Positions 9,001 to 17,111 of a stretch of DNA of 64,000 bases are shown piece after piece. The first letter of the stretch is position 1. Each line of letters starts with the position of its first letter. The position numbers and the translations under genes were made by a program. Origin of the DNA: Fusobacterium_C necrophorum_A. Lineage in GTDB: Bacteria > Fusobacteriota > Fusobacteriia > Fusobacteriales > Fusobacteriaceae. The notes beneath the pieces are model-generated. The model worked only from the letters and a program-made list of their open reading frames with translations, was not told the DNA's origin and made no database searches. The stretch covers positions 62,001-126,000 of the forward strand of contig NZ_SBAP01000001.1 of the NCBI RefSeq assembly GCF_004134945.1. Direction: 5' to 3'.

Positions 9001-10349
9001 AATTAGATGAAAAAATCAAAGGATTTGAGCACGATTTTGGACAATACACACATTGTACCGAATCAAAATGGACTAGAGATTACTGTGCAAAATATCTAAA
9101 ACAAGGGGAAGCAAAAGCAGAAGAAATTGATGCGATTCTAAAACAACTTACCAATGAAGAAAAATACAAAGAAAAAATTGAAAAAGAAAAGAAAGAAACA
9201 TTGGAACCGAAGCAAAAGGAAGTAACTGAGAAAAAAACTTTATTGGAAAATAAGCAAAAAACAATGGAAGAAGAAACGGAAACGGCACTATATGCGAAAG
9301 ATCATTTAAAAGGAAATAAAGATTACCAAAAATTAAGAAATTTATTGTATTATACTCTACGAGAAGAAGAAGCATTAAGTGAACTGAAAGAAATGATTTC
9401 ACAAATGAAGGATACCAATATTTATTCTAAAGTCAATAAGATTGCTAAAAATGAGCTTTCCACGTATACGAATCTTCCATTTGATAAAAATCGTTCTTTA
9501 AGTAAAAAAACGCAATATGCTAGAGGAGGCTTTATTTCAGCCAGAACAGTACAAAATAATTTCAAAGGAAATACCTATACTGCTTACGGTTTATATGAAA
9601 AGCAATTGGACAAGAACAGCTATCTTGGAGTTATGTTTGGAGGAGCGAATACGAATCACACCTTAACACATAATAAAAGAACTGCAAAAACAACCCCTAC
9701 AAACTCAACTGCAAAAGGAGTCAGTCTTTACACGGGAGCTTACTATGGAAAGAAACTATACCAAGAATTAGATTGGATTAGTGGAGTGGGAGTTCAATAC
9801 GGAAATTATAAAGTCGAACGACATCTAAAAAATAACTATCAAGGATTGGATTCTAACGGAAAAGTAAAAGTAGGAGCTTTATCTACTTATTCAGGATTGA
9901 TATTGTATTATCCATTACAAGAAGACGTAGAAGTCCAATTAAAAGGAATTCTATCCTACAGCTATTTAAATCAAGGAAAGATCAAAGAAAGCAACGGTTT
10001 GAATCTGGATATTCAATCCAAAGATTATCACTATCTGGACAGTGAGCTGGGTGTAAGCTTGAATAAAACTCTGTACGATTTCGGAGTTAAGAGCAATTTA
10101 TCCGCAGGAATCTCAGCCATCTCGGGTCTTGCAGGATATAAAAATAAAGATTTAAAAGCTAAAATTCATGGAAGTACTTCCTCTTTTAATATCAAGGGAG
10201 ACAAAACAAAGAAAGATGCCGTAAAATTATTTATGGATTATAATGTTCAAATGGATGCCGGATTTAACTATGGATTGGAAGGAACTTATATCTCCAACCA
10301 AGATGAAAGCAATGTTAAAATTGGTATAAAGGCAGGATATTCTTTCTAA
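6042..10349 (+). CDS. Type Va autotransporter with a long coiled-coil passenger
   Basis: This 1435-residue protein has a signal peptide ending at SYA-K (residue 21), a passenger of over 1100 residues and a C-terminal autotransporter barrel from about residue 1160 ending in GYSF. The passenger has a soluble-looking N-terminal part, Lys/Glu-rich coiled coils at about 420-480, 525-555, 820-905 and 1035-1120, and a Gly/Asn-rich beta-helix-like stretch at 560-650 (FRGRGTILGTVDLGEGYNEL). It contains five cysteines, in a CEKKC motif near 470 and single ones near 956, 1005 and 1015, which is unusual for autotransporter passengers. No serine-protease triad was found. It follows the receptor gene by 14 bases, so a surface ligand-capture or adhesion role is inferred, not shown. 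Confidence 0.9.
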   Translation: MRLKKRTLILALIIAANSSYAKEYYFEQETEDKEKNTEIKKILEGWKNKSFLVKELKEKIKKMKPESSMEVITEGDKLYIRTKEKPEEKILVGKRSETYQLEKGEAPDYRVAHDAEHQDDPIERGGYEGALRIVDQENRQNGISNRYFNAEDKMEKTFDNVNFVPVAQYVNNGEQGMFSSDSIKTNKNPMSGYHSFEEWEKLTKNPEEMKKFIEENRDKFSSVRRSNQKRFFFGNGNTVKDIIMTGKENFDKKMQEKENMQYTFTGTYQNIDNTKKNQLNISMKDFKEKIEGKSREEVAKFLKTKLEEKQKSDTDNEKIKDKKFEIKDGDLYTIEGDKSWKVYWTLEPVTVLAETMSEKLKDEVFSKIYVYHEKKEGTDSAGRILYTKDGSILVEDTLNYNKDMIDVGKKLYGDVYNDKSLEKYLEEKLKEKKEKKAEEKASLQEEMKKFSEEMKEALDKKSKLEEEKEKCEKKCESKIMPLKEDDNGDKYIDWSKLETMTEEDVDKNYPKLSQEGKDYLKAYVAKKKVEKKLEELEKEIKEKKDKIEEKYKESGIDDKVIIVNNLGKNVEFRGRGTILGTVDLGEGYNELSIGGNLTGRYGTNIIMGADSSFKGIKKVSLGQDIDDDKFNEGAVSGTASLTLDIDPTIKNSQGHLTKHLLHNTQDKNILFLKYGSSGLDPNSYPDDFNMQMMLSRIGENGVIDMGRKLSHQVLDTKNGVHRTLHINMTSDSIAHHLYQEKTEENSENKDKNTLLKVEVKDKIKRLSEEENDVYGSIVNSKRLGILHPTLTNTNKKISFSYKYGMNYEDKNLKLVQAIKDGKNLEEILEHNSEFHLNEEQKEKAKKYLEDIQDRKNKDLKYVHEKMEENKKGVQQTKEELEKEQKEEKEISDKIQKMEEELKKLPEMRSSEEYKKLNPEQKLEKTLQEMDFSDMHKQLDHIPNYKNFTEEKENHPCYQKLKTFKEALNNSALEEWKKKYPDSPLIQELDEKIKGFEHDFGQYTHCTESKWTRDYCAKYLKQGEAKAEEIDAILKQLTNEEKYKEKIEKEKKETLEPKQKEVTEKKTLLENKQKTMEEETETALYAKDHLKGNKDYQKLRNLLYYTLREEEALSELKEMISQMKDTNIYSKVNKIAKNELSTYTNLPFDKNRSLSKKTQYARGGFISARTVQNNFKGNTYTAYGLYEKQLDKNSYLGVMFGGANTNHTLTHNKRTAKTTPTNSTAKGVSLYTGAYYGKKLYQELDWISGVGVQYGNYKVERHLKNNYQGLDSNGKVKVGALSTYSGLILYYPLQEDVEVQLKGILSYSYLNQGKIKESNGLNLDIQSKDYHYLDSELGVSLNKTLYDFGVKSNLSAGISAISGLAGYKNKDLKAKIHGSTSSFNIKGDKTKKDAVKLFMDYNVQMDAGFNYGLEGTYISNQDESNVKIGIKAGYSF

Positions 10350-10424
10350 GATAAATTATTCCAATCAACTCTTGATGAAATCGAGAGTATGAGAAAAAGT
10401 CTGTAAATTTTAAATCATAAGGAA

Positions 10425-10470
10425 AGCCCCCTATGGTACTTATCGTATCATAGGAGGCTATTGTTTTTTA
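10425..10470 (+). terminator. Terminator after the autotransporter gene
   Basis: The arms AGCCCCCTATGGTA and TATCATAGGAGGCT pair with two mismatches and are followed by TTGTTTTTTA. It closes the receptor-autotransporter operon. Confidence 0.75.
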
Positions 10471-10480
10471 TAATTTACTA

Positions 10481-10509
10481 AACCCGATCATTTTAAAAAT
10501 GACCGGGTT
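10481..10509. other. Near-perfect inverted repeat
   Basis: AACCCGATCATTTT and AAATGACCGGGTT form a long hairpin with one mismatch just beyond the previous terminator. There is no T tract on either side, so it is not a standard terminator. It may be a backup or processing structure for either converging transcript. Confidence 0.4.
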
Positions 10510-10605
10510 GAACTTATAAGGAATACGAACTTCTTGGAATAATATAAAAAATTGTCCAAATTGTCCGTACTCCCCACTCTAATTTTAAGTTATTCCTACA
10601 AGCTT

Positions 10606-12261
10606 TTACAAAAATTTTTGCACTATCTTCACTTTTTTTCCATAAAAAGCAATGCCTAAGCCTAAAATATTGACAATTTCTCTTTCTTTCATTTCCGTAG
10701 CATATTGCTTTGTTTCCACTTGTTCTAAGGCTTCCTTCGCTTTCTTCTCCAACTCTTCTTCAGACTTCGCTACCTTAAATTCCAACAGTAAGCCTGTTTT
10801 TCTTCTGTCTTTTGGCTCTAAAGAAAGGTCATATCTTCCTTCTCCACTTTCTCGGTTCGATTTAATGTAGTATCTTTCCTGTAAACTTGCCACTAAGCCT
10901 ATCATAAAGACATGATAAAATTTCTCACTTTCCTTCTTTAAGTCAAAATAACTCACAGAAGAAACCAAAATTTCTTCCAACGTTTCTTCCAATTCTTTCG
11001 CCTTTCCTTCTTCCAAAGAACGAATCAAAGAATGGAAAGTAGTATAGTTTCCTAAAAATCGTTGAATGAAACTCTCTTGAAAGAAACTGTAAACTTCTTT
11101 ATTCGGAATGCGCAACTCATACATACCATCTTGTTCTTTTTCACTGATTGTTACATATCCGCTATGGAGAAAGAGTTGCCAGATTTCATCCATATTTACT
11201 AAATCATGAAAATCAGAACTTTTATTGATTCGTTGAAAAATCGTCTTTCGTTGAAACAAGCTTTCCAACTTTTGAAAAATATTGCTTCCTGTTCTTCCTG
11301 CCCTTTCTAATACCTGATTGATCATTCCATTACTGGAAGTGTTCACCCAATAGGCTTCCAATTTTTGATGAGAAATGTAATTGATGATTGACCATGGATT
11401 GTAAATCTCTGTACTTCCAAATCGGTATCCGTCATACCACTCTTTCACTTCTTCCACTTTATAATCCAAAGCATAATAATTCAAAGCACTTTCTACTTCC
11501 TGTTCCGTTAAGCCGAAGTAAGAGCTGTATCTCTCATCCAAAACACTATAGACTGCCAAGTTATTTAAACCGGAGAAGATTCCTTCCTTTGCCACTCGCA
11601 AGATTCCTGTCATCACTCCCATTTGTAAGTATTCATTGTCTTTTAGTGCAGAACTGTAAAAGTTTCGGAAAAAAGAAATCGCCTCCTCATAATAGCCATG
11701 TTCATACGCAGATACAATCGGAGTGTCATACTCATCAATCAGAATAATAACTTTTATTTGATAATATTTTTTTAGAAAGAAAGACAACATTTTAAGCGCA
11801 TTTCGATAATCCCCTTCCTCTTTTCGTAACCAAATATTATCAAATTCTACCAACTCACTCGGATTTAAAGAAGAACGAACAAATTCAAAGGAATTGTATA
11901 AATTTTTTACCAATATTTTTATTTGGGTAAAGCAATCTTTCCAATTTCTTTCTTTTATATCTTTGAACGTTGTAAAAATAACCGGATATTTTCCTTGTTC
12001 TGCCATATAGGGAGAATGTTCTATCTCCAAGCCTTGAAACAGTTTTCTATGTTCTTCTTGATTTTGAATATCCCAAAAATATTGTAACATCGACATATTT
12101 AAGGTTTTTCCAAAACGACGCGGTCTTGTAAATAAAATGGTTTTTCCGATTTCTTGTTGTAATTCTTCTATCAGTTTTGTTTTATCCACATAATAGTAGT
12201 TGGCTTCTCTCAAAACTTTGAAATCACTAATTCCATTCGGTAATCCTTTTTTTACTTCCAA
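10606..12261 (-). CDS. AAA-ATPase-like / PD-(D/E)XK nuclease-fold protein (PF09820-PF08011 type)
   Basis: About 551 residues. The N-terminal half is the AAA-ATPase-like domain: the family signature GLPNGISDFKVLRE, YYYVDKT, the P-loop-like RPRRFGKT near residue 50 and the Walker B-like ILIDEYDTPI near 170. The C-terminal domain has GRYDLSLEP followed by LLLEFKV, the acidic and lysine residues of a PD-(D/E)XK nuclease fold. Such proteins occur in many copies in anaerobes and their role is unknown; links to defence or mobile DNA are speculation. TTG 12261 has GAGAGG eight bases upstream; a GTG at 12270 is the alternative. It is transcribed alone. Confidence 0.85.
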   Translation of the reverse strand: MEVKKGLPNGISDFKVLREANYYYVDKTKLIEELQQEIGKTILFTRPRRFGKTLNMSMLQYFWDIQNQEEHRKLFQGLEIEHSPYMAEQGKYPVIFTTFKDIKERNWKDCFTQIKILVKNLYNSFEFVRSSLNPSELVEFDNIWLRKEEGDYRNALKMLSFFLKKYYQIKVIILIDEYDTPIVSAYEHGYYEEAISFFRNFYSSALKDNEYLQMGVMTGILRVAKEGIFSGLNNLAVYSVLDERYSSYFGLTEQEVESALNYYALDYKVEEVKEWYDGYRFGSTEIYNPWSIINYISHQKLEAYWVNTSSNGMINQVLERAGRTGSNIFQKLESLFQRKTIFQRINKSSDFHDLVNMDEIWQLFLHSGYVTISEKEQDGMYELRIPNKEVYSFFQESFIQRFLGNYTTFHSLIRSLEEGKAKELEETLEEILVSSVSYFDLKKESEKFYHVFMIGLVASLQERYYIKSNRESGEGRYDLSLEPKDRRKTGLLLEFKVAKSEEELEKKAKEALEQVETKQYATEMKEREIVNILGLGIAFYGKKVKIVQKFL

Positions 12262-12337
12262 AGAAAACACCTCTCTTTCTCTTTTCTTCTTATTATAGCA
12301 CGAAAAAAAGAAAAGATATTATTTTCTTCCAAAAATA

Positions 12338-12382
12338 GAAAAAGGATTTTAAAGATCTTGTCTCCACAATCCTTAAAATCCT
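12338..12382 (-). terminator. Terminator after trxA
   Basis: On the minus strand AGGATTTTAA pairs with TTAAAATCCT around a partly paired centre and is followed by TTTTTCT. It stands between trxA and the ATPase-like gene, about 55 bases after the trxA stop. Confidence 0.75.
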
Positions 12383-12436
12383 CTTGAAAATTTCATATTC
12401 CACTCTCCGTCAACAGCATTTGACAAAGAATCTTTT

Positions 12437-12748
12437 TTATTTTGAGAACAAAGCTTTTACTTCATCTTTTTGGATAAGTCCCACTGATTTTTCAACGACT
12501 TCTCCATGTTTGAATAATAATAGAGTAGGTACACTCATAATTTTATATTCTGCTGCTAATTCAGGTTCCGCATCAATATCCACTTTTACAATTTTCTTAA
12601 AAGAATCTTCTGCAATCACATCTTCCAAAACAGGTCCCAATGATTTACATGGTCCACACCAAGTGGCAAAGAAATCTACGATAACCGGTTGATTCGCTTC
12701 CAATACTTCCTTTTTAAAATTTTCTTTTGTTACTTGTATAATTGCCAT
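12437..12748 (-). CDS. trxA: Thioredoxin
   Basis: This 103-residue cytoplasmic disulfide reductase reduces protein disulfides using electrons from thioredoxin reductase. It has the WCGPCK active site at residues 30-35, the FFATW lead-in and the cis-proline loop MSVPTLLLF. Length is standard. AGGAGG precedes the ATG. It has its own promoter and terminator, although it lies just downstream of the folate operon in the same orientation. Confidence 0.97.
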   Translation of the reverse strand: MAIIQVTKENFKKEVLEANQPVIVDFFATWCGPCKSLGPVLEDVIAEDSFKKIVKVDIDAEPELAAEYKIMSVPTLLLFKHGEVVEKSVGLIQKDEVKALFSK

Positions 12749-12790
12749 TTTATTACCTCCTAAAAGTTTGTATTTCTTATTCTTGCATCC

Positions 12791-12796
12791 ATTATA
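12791..12796 (-). promoter_or_regulatory. -10 box of the trxA promoter
   Basis: A perfect TATAAT on the minus strand 43 bases before the trxA start, located just before the folP stop. The matching -35 is weak and lies inside the 3' end of folP. Confidence 0.5.
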
Positions 12797-12808
12797 CTGG
12801 AAAAAACA

Positions 12809-13660
12809 TTATTTGTATGTGACAGTATCACTCAAATATCCTTTTCGATAAATAGCATCTGCCACCATAGCGACTCTTTTGTTCTCTTTTACATTGTGCA
12901 CTCGAACAATATCAACTCCTTGCTGAATTCCAATGACTGTGGTCGCTGCAGTTCCCTCCACTCTCTCTTCCGGAGGAAGTCCTTGTAAAAGAGTTCCGAT
13001 AAATCTTTTCTTGGAAGTTCCCAGTAAGATAGGTCCCATATCTCGCAGCTCGGACAATCTTCCCAAAAGTTCCACATCTCCTAAGAAGCCTTTTCCAAAT
13101 CCCAATCCCGGATCCAACAGCAATTTTTCTTTTGAAAGTCCAGCTCTTTCCGCAATTTCAAAACTCTTTTTAAAAAATTTTCGCAGAGCTTGTACTCTAT
13201 CTTCCTGATATTCTTCTGTATTTTGATTGTGCATTAGCACAACGGGAACTTCATACTTCTTTGCCAAAGCTGCCATTTCTCCCCTGTCATATTGCAAGCC
13301 CCAAATATCATTCAAGATATGAACTCCCTCCTGCAAAGCAGCCTCTGCGACTCTCCACTTATAAGTATCAATCGACAGCAATACATGGGGAAATTGTTTT
13401 CGTAAACCTCGAATGACGGGAAGAACTCTTTCGATTTCCTCTTCTTCCGAAATTTGAATATGTCCCGGGCGAGTGGATTCTCCTCCAATATCCAAAATAT
13501 CCGCTCCCTCTTCTATCATTTCTTTTGCATGTTGCAAGGCAGCTTCTATTTGATTGTATTTTCCTCCGTCCGAAAAAGAATCCGGAGTTAGGTTCAAAAT
13601 TCCCATAATGTAAGTTCTTCTTCCAAGTTCCAATTCCAATTCTCTACACTGTAGTTTCAT
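12809..13660 (-). CDS. folP: Dihydropteroate synthase
   Basis: This enzyme condenses 6-hydroxymethyl-dihydropterin pyrophosphate with 4-aminobenzoate to give dihydropteroate in folate synthesis, and is the sulfonamide target. All signature blocks are present in 283 residues: NLTPDSFSDGG (pterin/pyrophosphate loop), DIGGESTRPG, DPGLGFGK, GTSKKRFIG and RVHNV near the C-terminus. The start codon lies inside the end of the upstream folB-folK gene (17-base overlap), so translation is probably coupled. It is the last gene of the tex-to-folP operon. Confidence 0.97.
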   Translation of the reverse strand: MKLQCRELELELGRRTYIMGILNLTPDSFSDGGKYNQIEAALQHAKEMIEEGADILDIGGESTRPGHIQISEEEEIERVLPVIRGLRKQFPHVLLSIDTYKWRVAEAALQEGVHILNDIWGLQYDRGEMAALAKKYEVPVVLMHNQNTEEYQEDRVQALRKFFKKSFEIAERAGLSKEKLLLDPGLGFGKGFLGDVELLGRLSELRDMGPILLGTSKKRFIGTLLQGLPPEERVEGTAATTVIGIQQGVDIVRVHNVKENKRVAMVADAIYRKGYLSDTVTYK

Positions 13661-14471
13661 GTTCGACTCCTCTTTTCAACATAAATATTGTCTTTTTCAA
13701 GATGGGATGTATATAATTAGGGGCAATTTCACATAAAGGCTCCAATACAAACATTCTCTCTTCAATCCAAGGATGCGGAATGACCAAATCCTCTTCATCA
13801 TAAATTTCTTTATCGTAGAATAAAATATCAATATCAATATTTCGAGGTCCCCACTTTAGCACTCTTTTTCTTCCCATTTTCTCTTCAATTGCCAAACAGG
13901 AAGCTAATAATTCTTTTGCCGTTAATAAGGTTTTCACTTCAATACAGGCATTCACAAAAAAATCCTGTTCCACATAGCCAAAGGGTTCCGTCTCTAAAAA
14001 AGAACTCTTTTTGCATAAACTGGTATGTTTCAAAGAAGAAATTTCCTGAATGGCTCTTTCCAGATTTGCTGTTTTCTCTCCTAAATTCGAACCTAAGGAT
14101 AAATAGACCTTATGCCAAGAACGATAAATTTCGACAGCTACCGTTCCAAAGGGCAAAGGAATAGGAGCCTGCGGTTTATCCACTCGAACTTTGACTCCTT
14201 GCAGGAGAGGATATTCCAAAAGCAAAGTTTCTGCTATTTTTTCCGCTAAACTTTCCAACAAATCATAACTTTTTTCGAGTACAATGCTTTGAACTCTTTC
14301 GGAAATCAAACCATAATGCAGTGTTTTTTCCAAGTTATTACTAAGAGCAGCCTCTCTGGTATCAAGTTCCAATTCCAAAGAGACGATAAACTTTTGCCCC
14401 AATTTTTTTTCTTCCGGGAACACACCGTGATAGGCTCTGAATTCCAAATTTTCAATATATATTTTATCCAT
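13644..14471 (-). CDS. folK: Bifunctional dihydroneopterin aldolase / HPPK (FolB-FolK fusion)
   Basis: Residues 1 to about 117 are FolB, which cleaves dihydroneopterin to 6-hydroxymethyl-dihydropterin (FRAYHGVFPEEKKLGQKF; KPQAPIPLPFGTVAVEI). Residues from about 121 to 275 are FolK, which pyrophosphorylates that product (YLSLGSNLGEK; ETEPFGYVEQDFFVNACIE; RNIDIDILFYD; IPHPWIEERMFVL). Fusing two consecutive enzymes of the folate path is known in several bacteria. The gene sits nine bases after folE and overlaps folP, so pterin enters at folE and leaves as dihydropteroate within one operon. Confidence 0.96.
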   Translation of the reverse strand: MDKIYIENLEFRAYHGVFPEEKKLGQKFIVSLELELDTREAALSNNLEKTLHYGLISERVQSIVLEKSYDLLESLAEKIAETLLLEYPLLQGVKVRVDKPQAPIPLPFGTVAVEIYRSWHKVYLSLGSNLGEKTANLERAIQEISSLKHTSLCKKSSFLETEPFGYVEQDFFVNACIEVKTLLTAKELLASCLAIEEKMGRKRVLKWGPRNIDIDILFYDKEIYDEEDLVIPHPWIEERMFVLEPLCEIAPNYIHPILKKTIFMLKRGVEHETTV

Positions 14472-14480
14472 GATCTTCTC

Positions 14481-15035
14481 CTAAGAATGTAACAATTGAA
14501 GAACTTCCAAACGTTTCTGAGAATCCATTTGAAAGAGTCCGTTCGAGGAAACGGTGATAATCTCCGTATTTTCTTTCTTTTCTCCTCGCATCGTCATACA
14601 CAAATGCTTCGCCTTGACTCTCACAAAAACGCCTTGACATTTCAAACATTCGTACAGATATCTCGCAATTTCCTCTGTCAATCGCTCTTGAATTTGAGGT
14701 CTTTTTGACAAAATATCCACCAATTTTAGTAAATCTCCGAAACCTAAAATTTTTCCGTCGGGAATATAGGCAATATCAATTTTTCCAAAAAAAGGTAAAA
14801 AATGATGCTCACACATCGAATAAAAATCAATATTTTTCTCTATAATATAGTCATTCTTTTTGACAGCGAAAGTTCTTTGCAATATTTTTCGGGGATCTTG
14901 CCCTATCCCCGAAAACAATTCTTGATAACTTTTAGCAATCCTTGTCGGAGTTTCTTCTAACCCTTCCCGATGTTTATTTTCTCCGATTGCTTCCAAAATT
15001 TCCTCAAAAGCCTTTGCAATTCTTTTCTCATCCAT
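14481..15035 (-). CDS. folE: GTP cyclohydrolase I
   Basis: This enzyme opens GTP to dihydroneopterin triphosphate, the first step of folate synthesis. The 184-residue protein shows the zinc ligands in CEHHFLPF and in KHLCMTMRG, the substrate motif GKILGFGDLLKL and QERLTEEIA. Length is normal. It lies nine bases downstream of glyS in the minus-strand operon and directly ahead of folB-folK. Confidence 0.97.
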   Translation of the reverse strand: MDEKRIAKAFEEILEAIGENKHREGLEETPTRIAKSYQELFSGIGQDPRKILQRTFAVKKNDYIIEKNIDFYSMCEHHFLPFFGKIDIAYIPDGKILGFGDLLKLVDILSKRPQIQERLTEEIARYLYECLKCQGVFVRVKAKHLCMTMRGEKKENTEIITVSSNGLFQMDSQKRLEVLQLLHS

Positions 15036-15044
15036 AGAAAAAAC

Positions 15045-17108
15045 CTATCTTTCTTCTAACATACTTAAATCGGCAAGTTTTCGATACAAAGAATGCAGCA
15101 ATGCCAATTGAGAAATTCTGTTCTTTTGAAACTCCTCATTTTCATCCATGACTTTCACGGCATTGAAGTACTCGGTCACCCTTTCTTTACTTGCCAATAC
15201 CGCTGCCAAATATCCTGCATAATCTTTGTCAGCTATTAGACTTTCCACTTCCTCTTTTGCTTTTTCCGTAAAGGTGTAAAGTTCCTTTTCCTCCTCCTGT
15301 TGGAAAAGAGAAGCATTGACTTCCATCCCTTTTGCCTCTTTGGAAATATTTCCGACTCTTTTGACCAATTCCAATAAATCTTTTGCTTCTTCTTGCGATA
15401 AAAATGCCTTCAAGGCTTGCATTCTTGTGAAAGCATCCATCGTATCTTCCGCCTGTACTTCCAAGACTGCCGCCACAATATCCCGATCCATTTTTTCTGA
15501 GAAAATATTGCTAAGTCTTTGCTTAAAGAAATCCATAACTTCTTTTTCCACTTCCGCTCGCTCTCGTTTTAAAACACCGTCTTTTGCCAAACTGTCCAAA
15601 GAAACATTGACCAAATCTCGTAAAGATATCTCCAATTCAGAATGCAAAATGATATTCACAATTCCTAAAGCCGCTCTTCTTAACGCAAAAGGATCCTTAG
15701 AACCGCTAGGAATCACTCCCACTCCGAAGCATCCCACTAAAGTATCCAATCGATCCGCAATTCCTACTAAAATTCCTTCTGTCCCTTGAGGAAGCTCATC
15801 TCCTTGAAATCTTGGATAATAATGTTCTCGAATTCCTTTCGATACTTCTTCTTTTTCTCCAAATTTCAAAGCATAATCCGCTCCCATAAATCCTTGTAAT
15901 TTTGTAAATTCTTTTTCTCCTATCATGTTGGAAACCAAATCCGCCTTTGCCAAGTAGGCAGTTCGCAATACCGTTTCTCTTTTCTCTTCCAAACGTAATT
16001 TAGAAAGTAAGAATTCACAAATTTCTTGCATTCTCATAATCTTTTGATAAATGCTTCCCAAATCTTTTTGGAAGACAACATGTTTTAACTTTTCCACATT
16101 ATGTTCCAAAGAATTTCTCAAATCTTCCTTGTAGAAGAAACGAGCATCGGCTAACCTTGCAGACAATACTTTTTCATTTCCGATTCTGACGTTGTCGGAA
16201 TCTTCAATTCCATTTCGAATGACAACAAATTTTGGTAATAATTTTCCATGTTTATCTAAAATTGGGAAATATCTTTGATGAACCTCCATGGAAATAATTA
16301 ACACCTCTTGCGGAACTTCCAAGAAATCGGAATTGAAACTTCCTACGATAGGATAAGGATATTCTACTAAATTGGTCACTTCCGATAATAATCCTTCCTC
16401 AATCACCACTTGTTCGTCCTCTGCAATTTTGGAAAGAATTTCTTCCCGTATCATCTTCTTTCTTTCTTCTATATCAATGATGACATTATTTTCTCGAATT
16501 TTTATAAAATAGTCTTCTACAGAAGCCGCTTCAAACTCTTTTCCGAAAAAACGATGCCCTTTGGAACGATTGGAAGACTTCATCCCTTCGATTTCAAATT
16601 CCACCACTTCGGAATCCGCCATCGCCAAAAACCATTCAATCGGTCTTGCAAAACGAATTTTCAAATCGGACCACTTCATGGATTTAGGAAAAGACAATTC
16701 CAAGACCAAAGATTTCAATAATTCAGGCAATAAAAGTTTTGTCGCCTGTCCTTTCAAAGCTTTTCTGGCAGCTATGTATTCTCCCTTGTCCGTTTGAATA
16801 ATTTCCAAATCCACAGGCTCGATTCCCTGTGATTTTGCAAATCCGATTCCTGCTCTTGTGATTTCTCCATTCAGAAAAGCGATACTTTTTGCAGGTCCTA
16901 CATTCAATTCATTCAAATCCTCTTGTTGCTCTGCGACATCTTCCACACAAAGAATTAATCTTCTTGGGGTTCCGTATGTGTTTACTTCTCCATGAGAAAT
17001 TCTCTCCGCCTTACATTTCTGAATAAAATTCTTTTTTAACTCTGCCAAAGCTGCTTCCAAAAATCGAGCCGGATTCTCTTCCATTCCAATTTCAAATAAC
17101 AATCTCAT
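15045..17108 (-). CDS. glyS: Glycyl-tRNA synthetase beta subunit
   Basis: This is the large, tRNA-binding subunit of the bacterial alpha2beta2 glycyl-tRNA synthetase. The 687-residue length and the N-terminal MRLLFEIGMEENPARFL fit the family (LLxEIGxEExP), as do RSKGHRFFG and PFALRRAALGI. The C-terminus is the DALR-like tRNA-binding region. It begins three bases after the glyQ stop, as expected for subunits made in equal amounts. Confidence 0.97.
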   Translation of the reverse strand: MRLLFEIGMEENPARFLEAALAELKKNFIQKCKAERISHGEVNTYGTPRRLILCVEDVAEQQEDLNELNVGPAKSIAFLNGEITRAGIGFAKSQGIEPVDLEIIQTDKGEYIAARKALKGQATKLLLPELLKSLVLELSFPKSMKWSDLKIRFARPIEWFLAMADSEVVEFEIEGMKSSNRSKGHRFFGKEFEAASVEDYFIKIRENNVIIDIEERKKMIREEILSKIAEDEQVVIEEGLLSEVTNLVEYPYPIVGSFNSDFLEVPQEVLIISMEVHQRYFPILDKHGKLLPKFVVIRNGIEDSDNVRIGNEKVLSARLADARFFYKEDLRNSLEHNVEKLKHVVFQKDLGSIYQKIMRMQEICEFLLSKLRLEEKRETVLRTAYLAKADLVSNMIGEKEFTKLQGFMGADYALKFGEKEEVSKGIREHYYPRFQGDELPQGTEGILVGIADRLDTLVGCFGVGVIPSGSKDPFALRRAALGIVNIILHSELEISLRDLVNVSLDSLAKDGVLKRERAEVEKEVMDFFKQRLSNIFSEKMDRDIVAAVLEVQAEDTMDAFTRMQALKAFLSQEEAKDLLELVKRVGNISKEAKGMEVNASLFQQEEEKELYTFTEKAKEEVESLIADKDYAGYLAAVLASKERVTEYFNAVKVMDENEEFQKNRISQLALLHSLYRKLADLSMLEER

Positions 17109-17111
17109 TTC

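Noticed and set aside
6042..10349. Autotransporter as the F. necrophorum leukotoxin or a fusolisin-type protease
   Set aside because: Leukotoxin is a two-partner secreted protein without an autotransporter barrel, and no subtilisin-like triad motifs were found here.
15316..15789. Plus-strand open frame opposite glyS (157 codons)
   Set aside because: It mirrors the codons of glyS; Ser/Lys/Thr-rich with no start signal.
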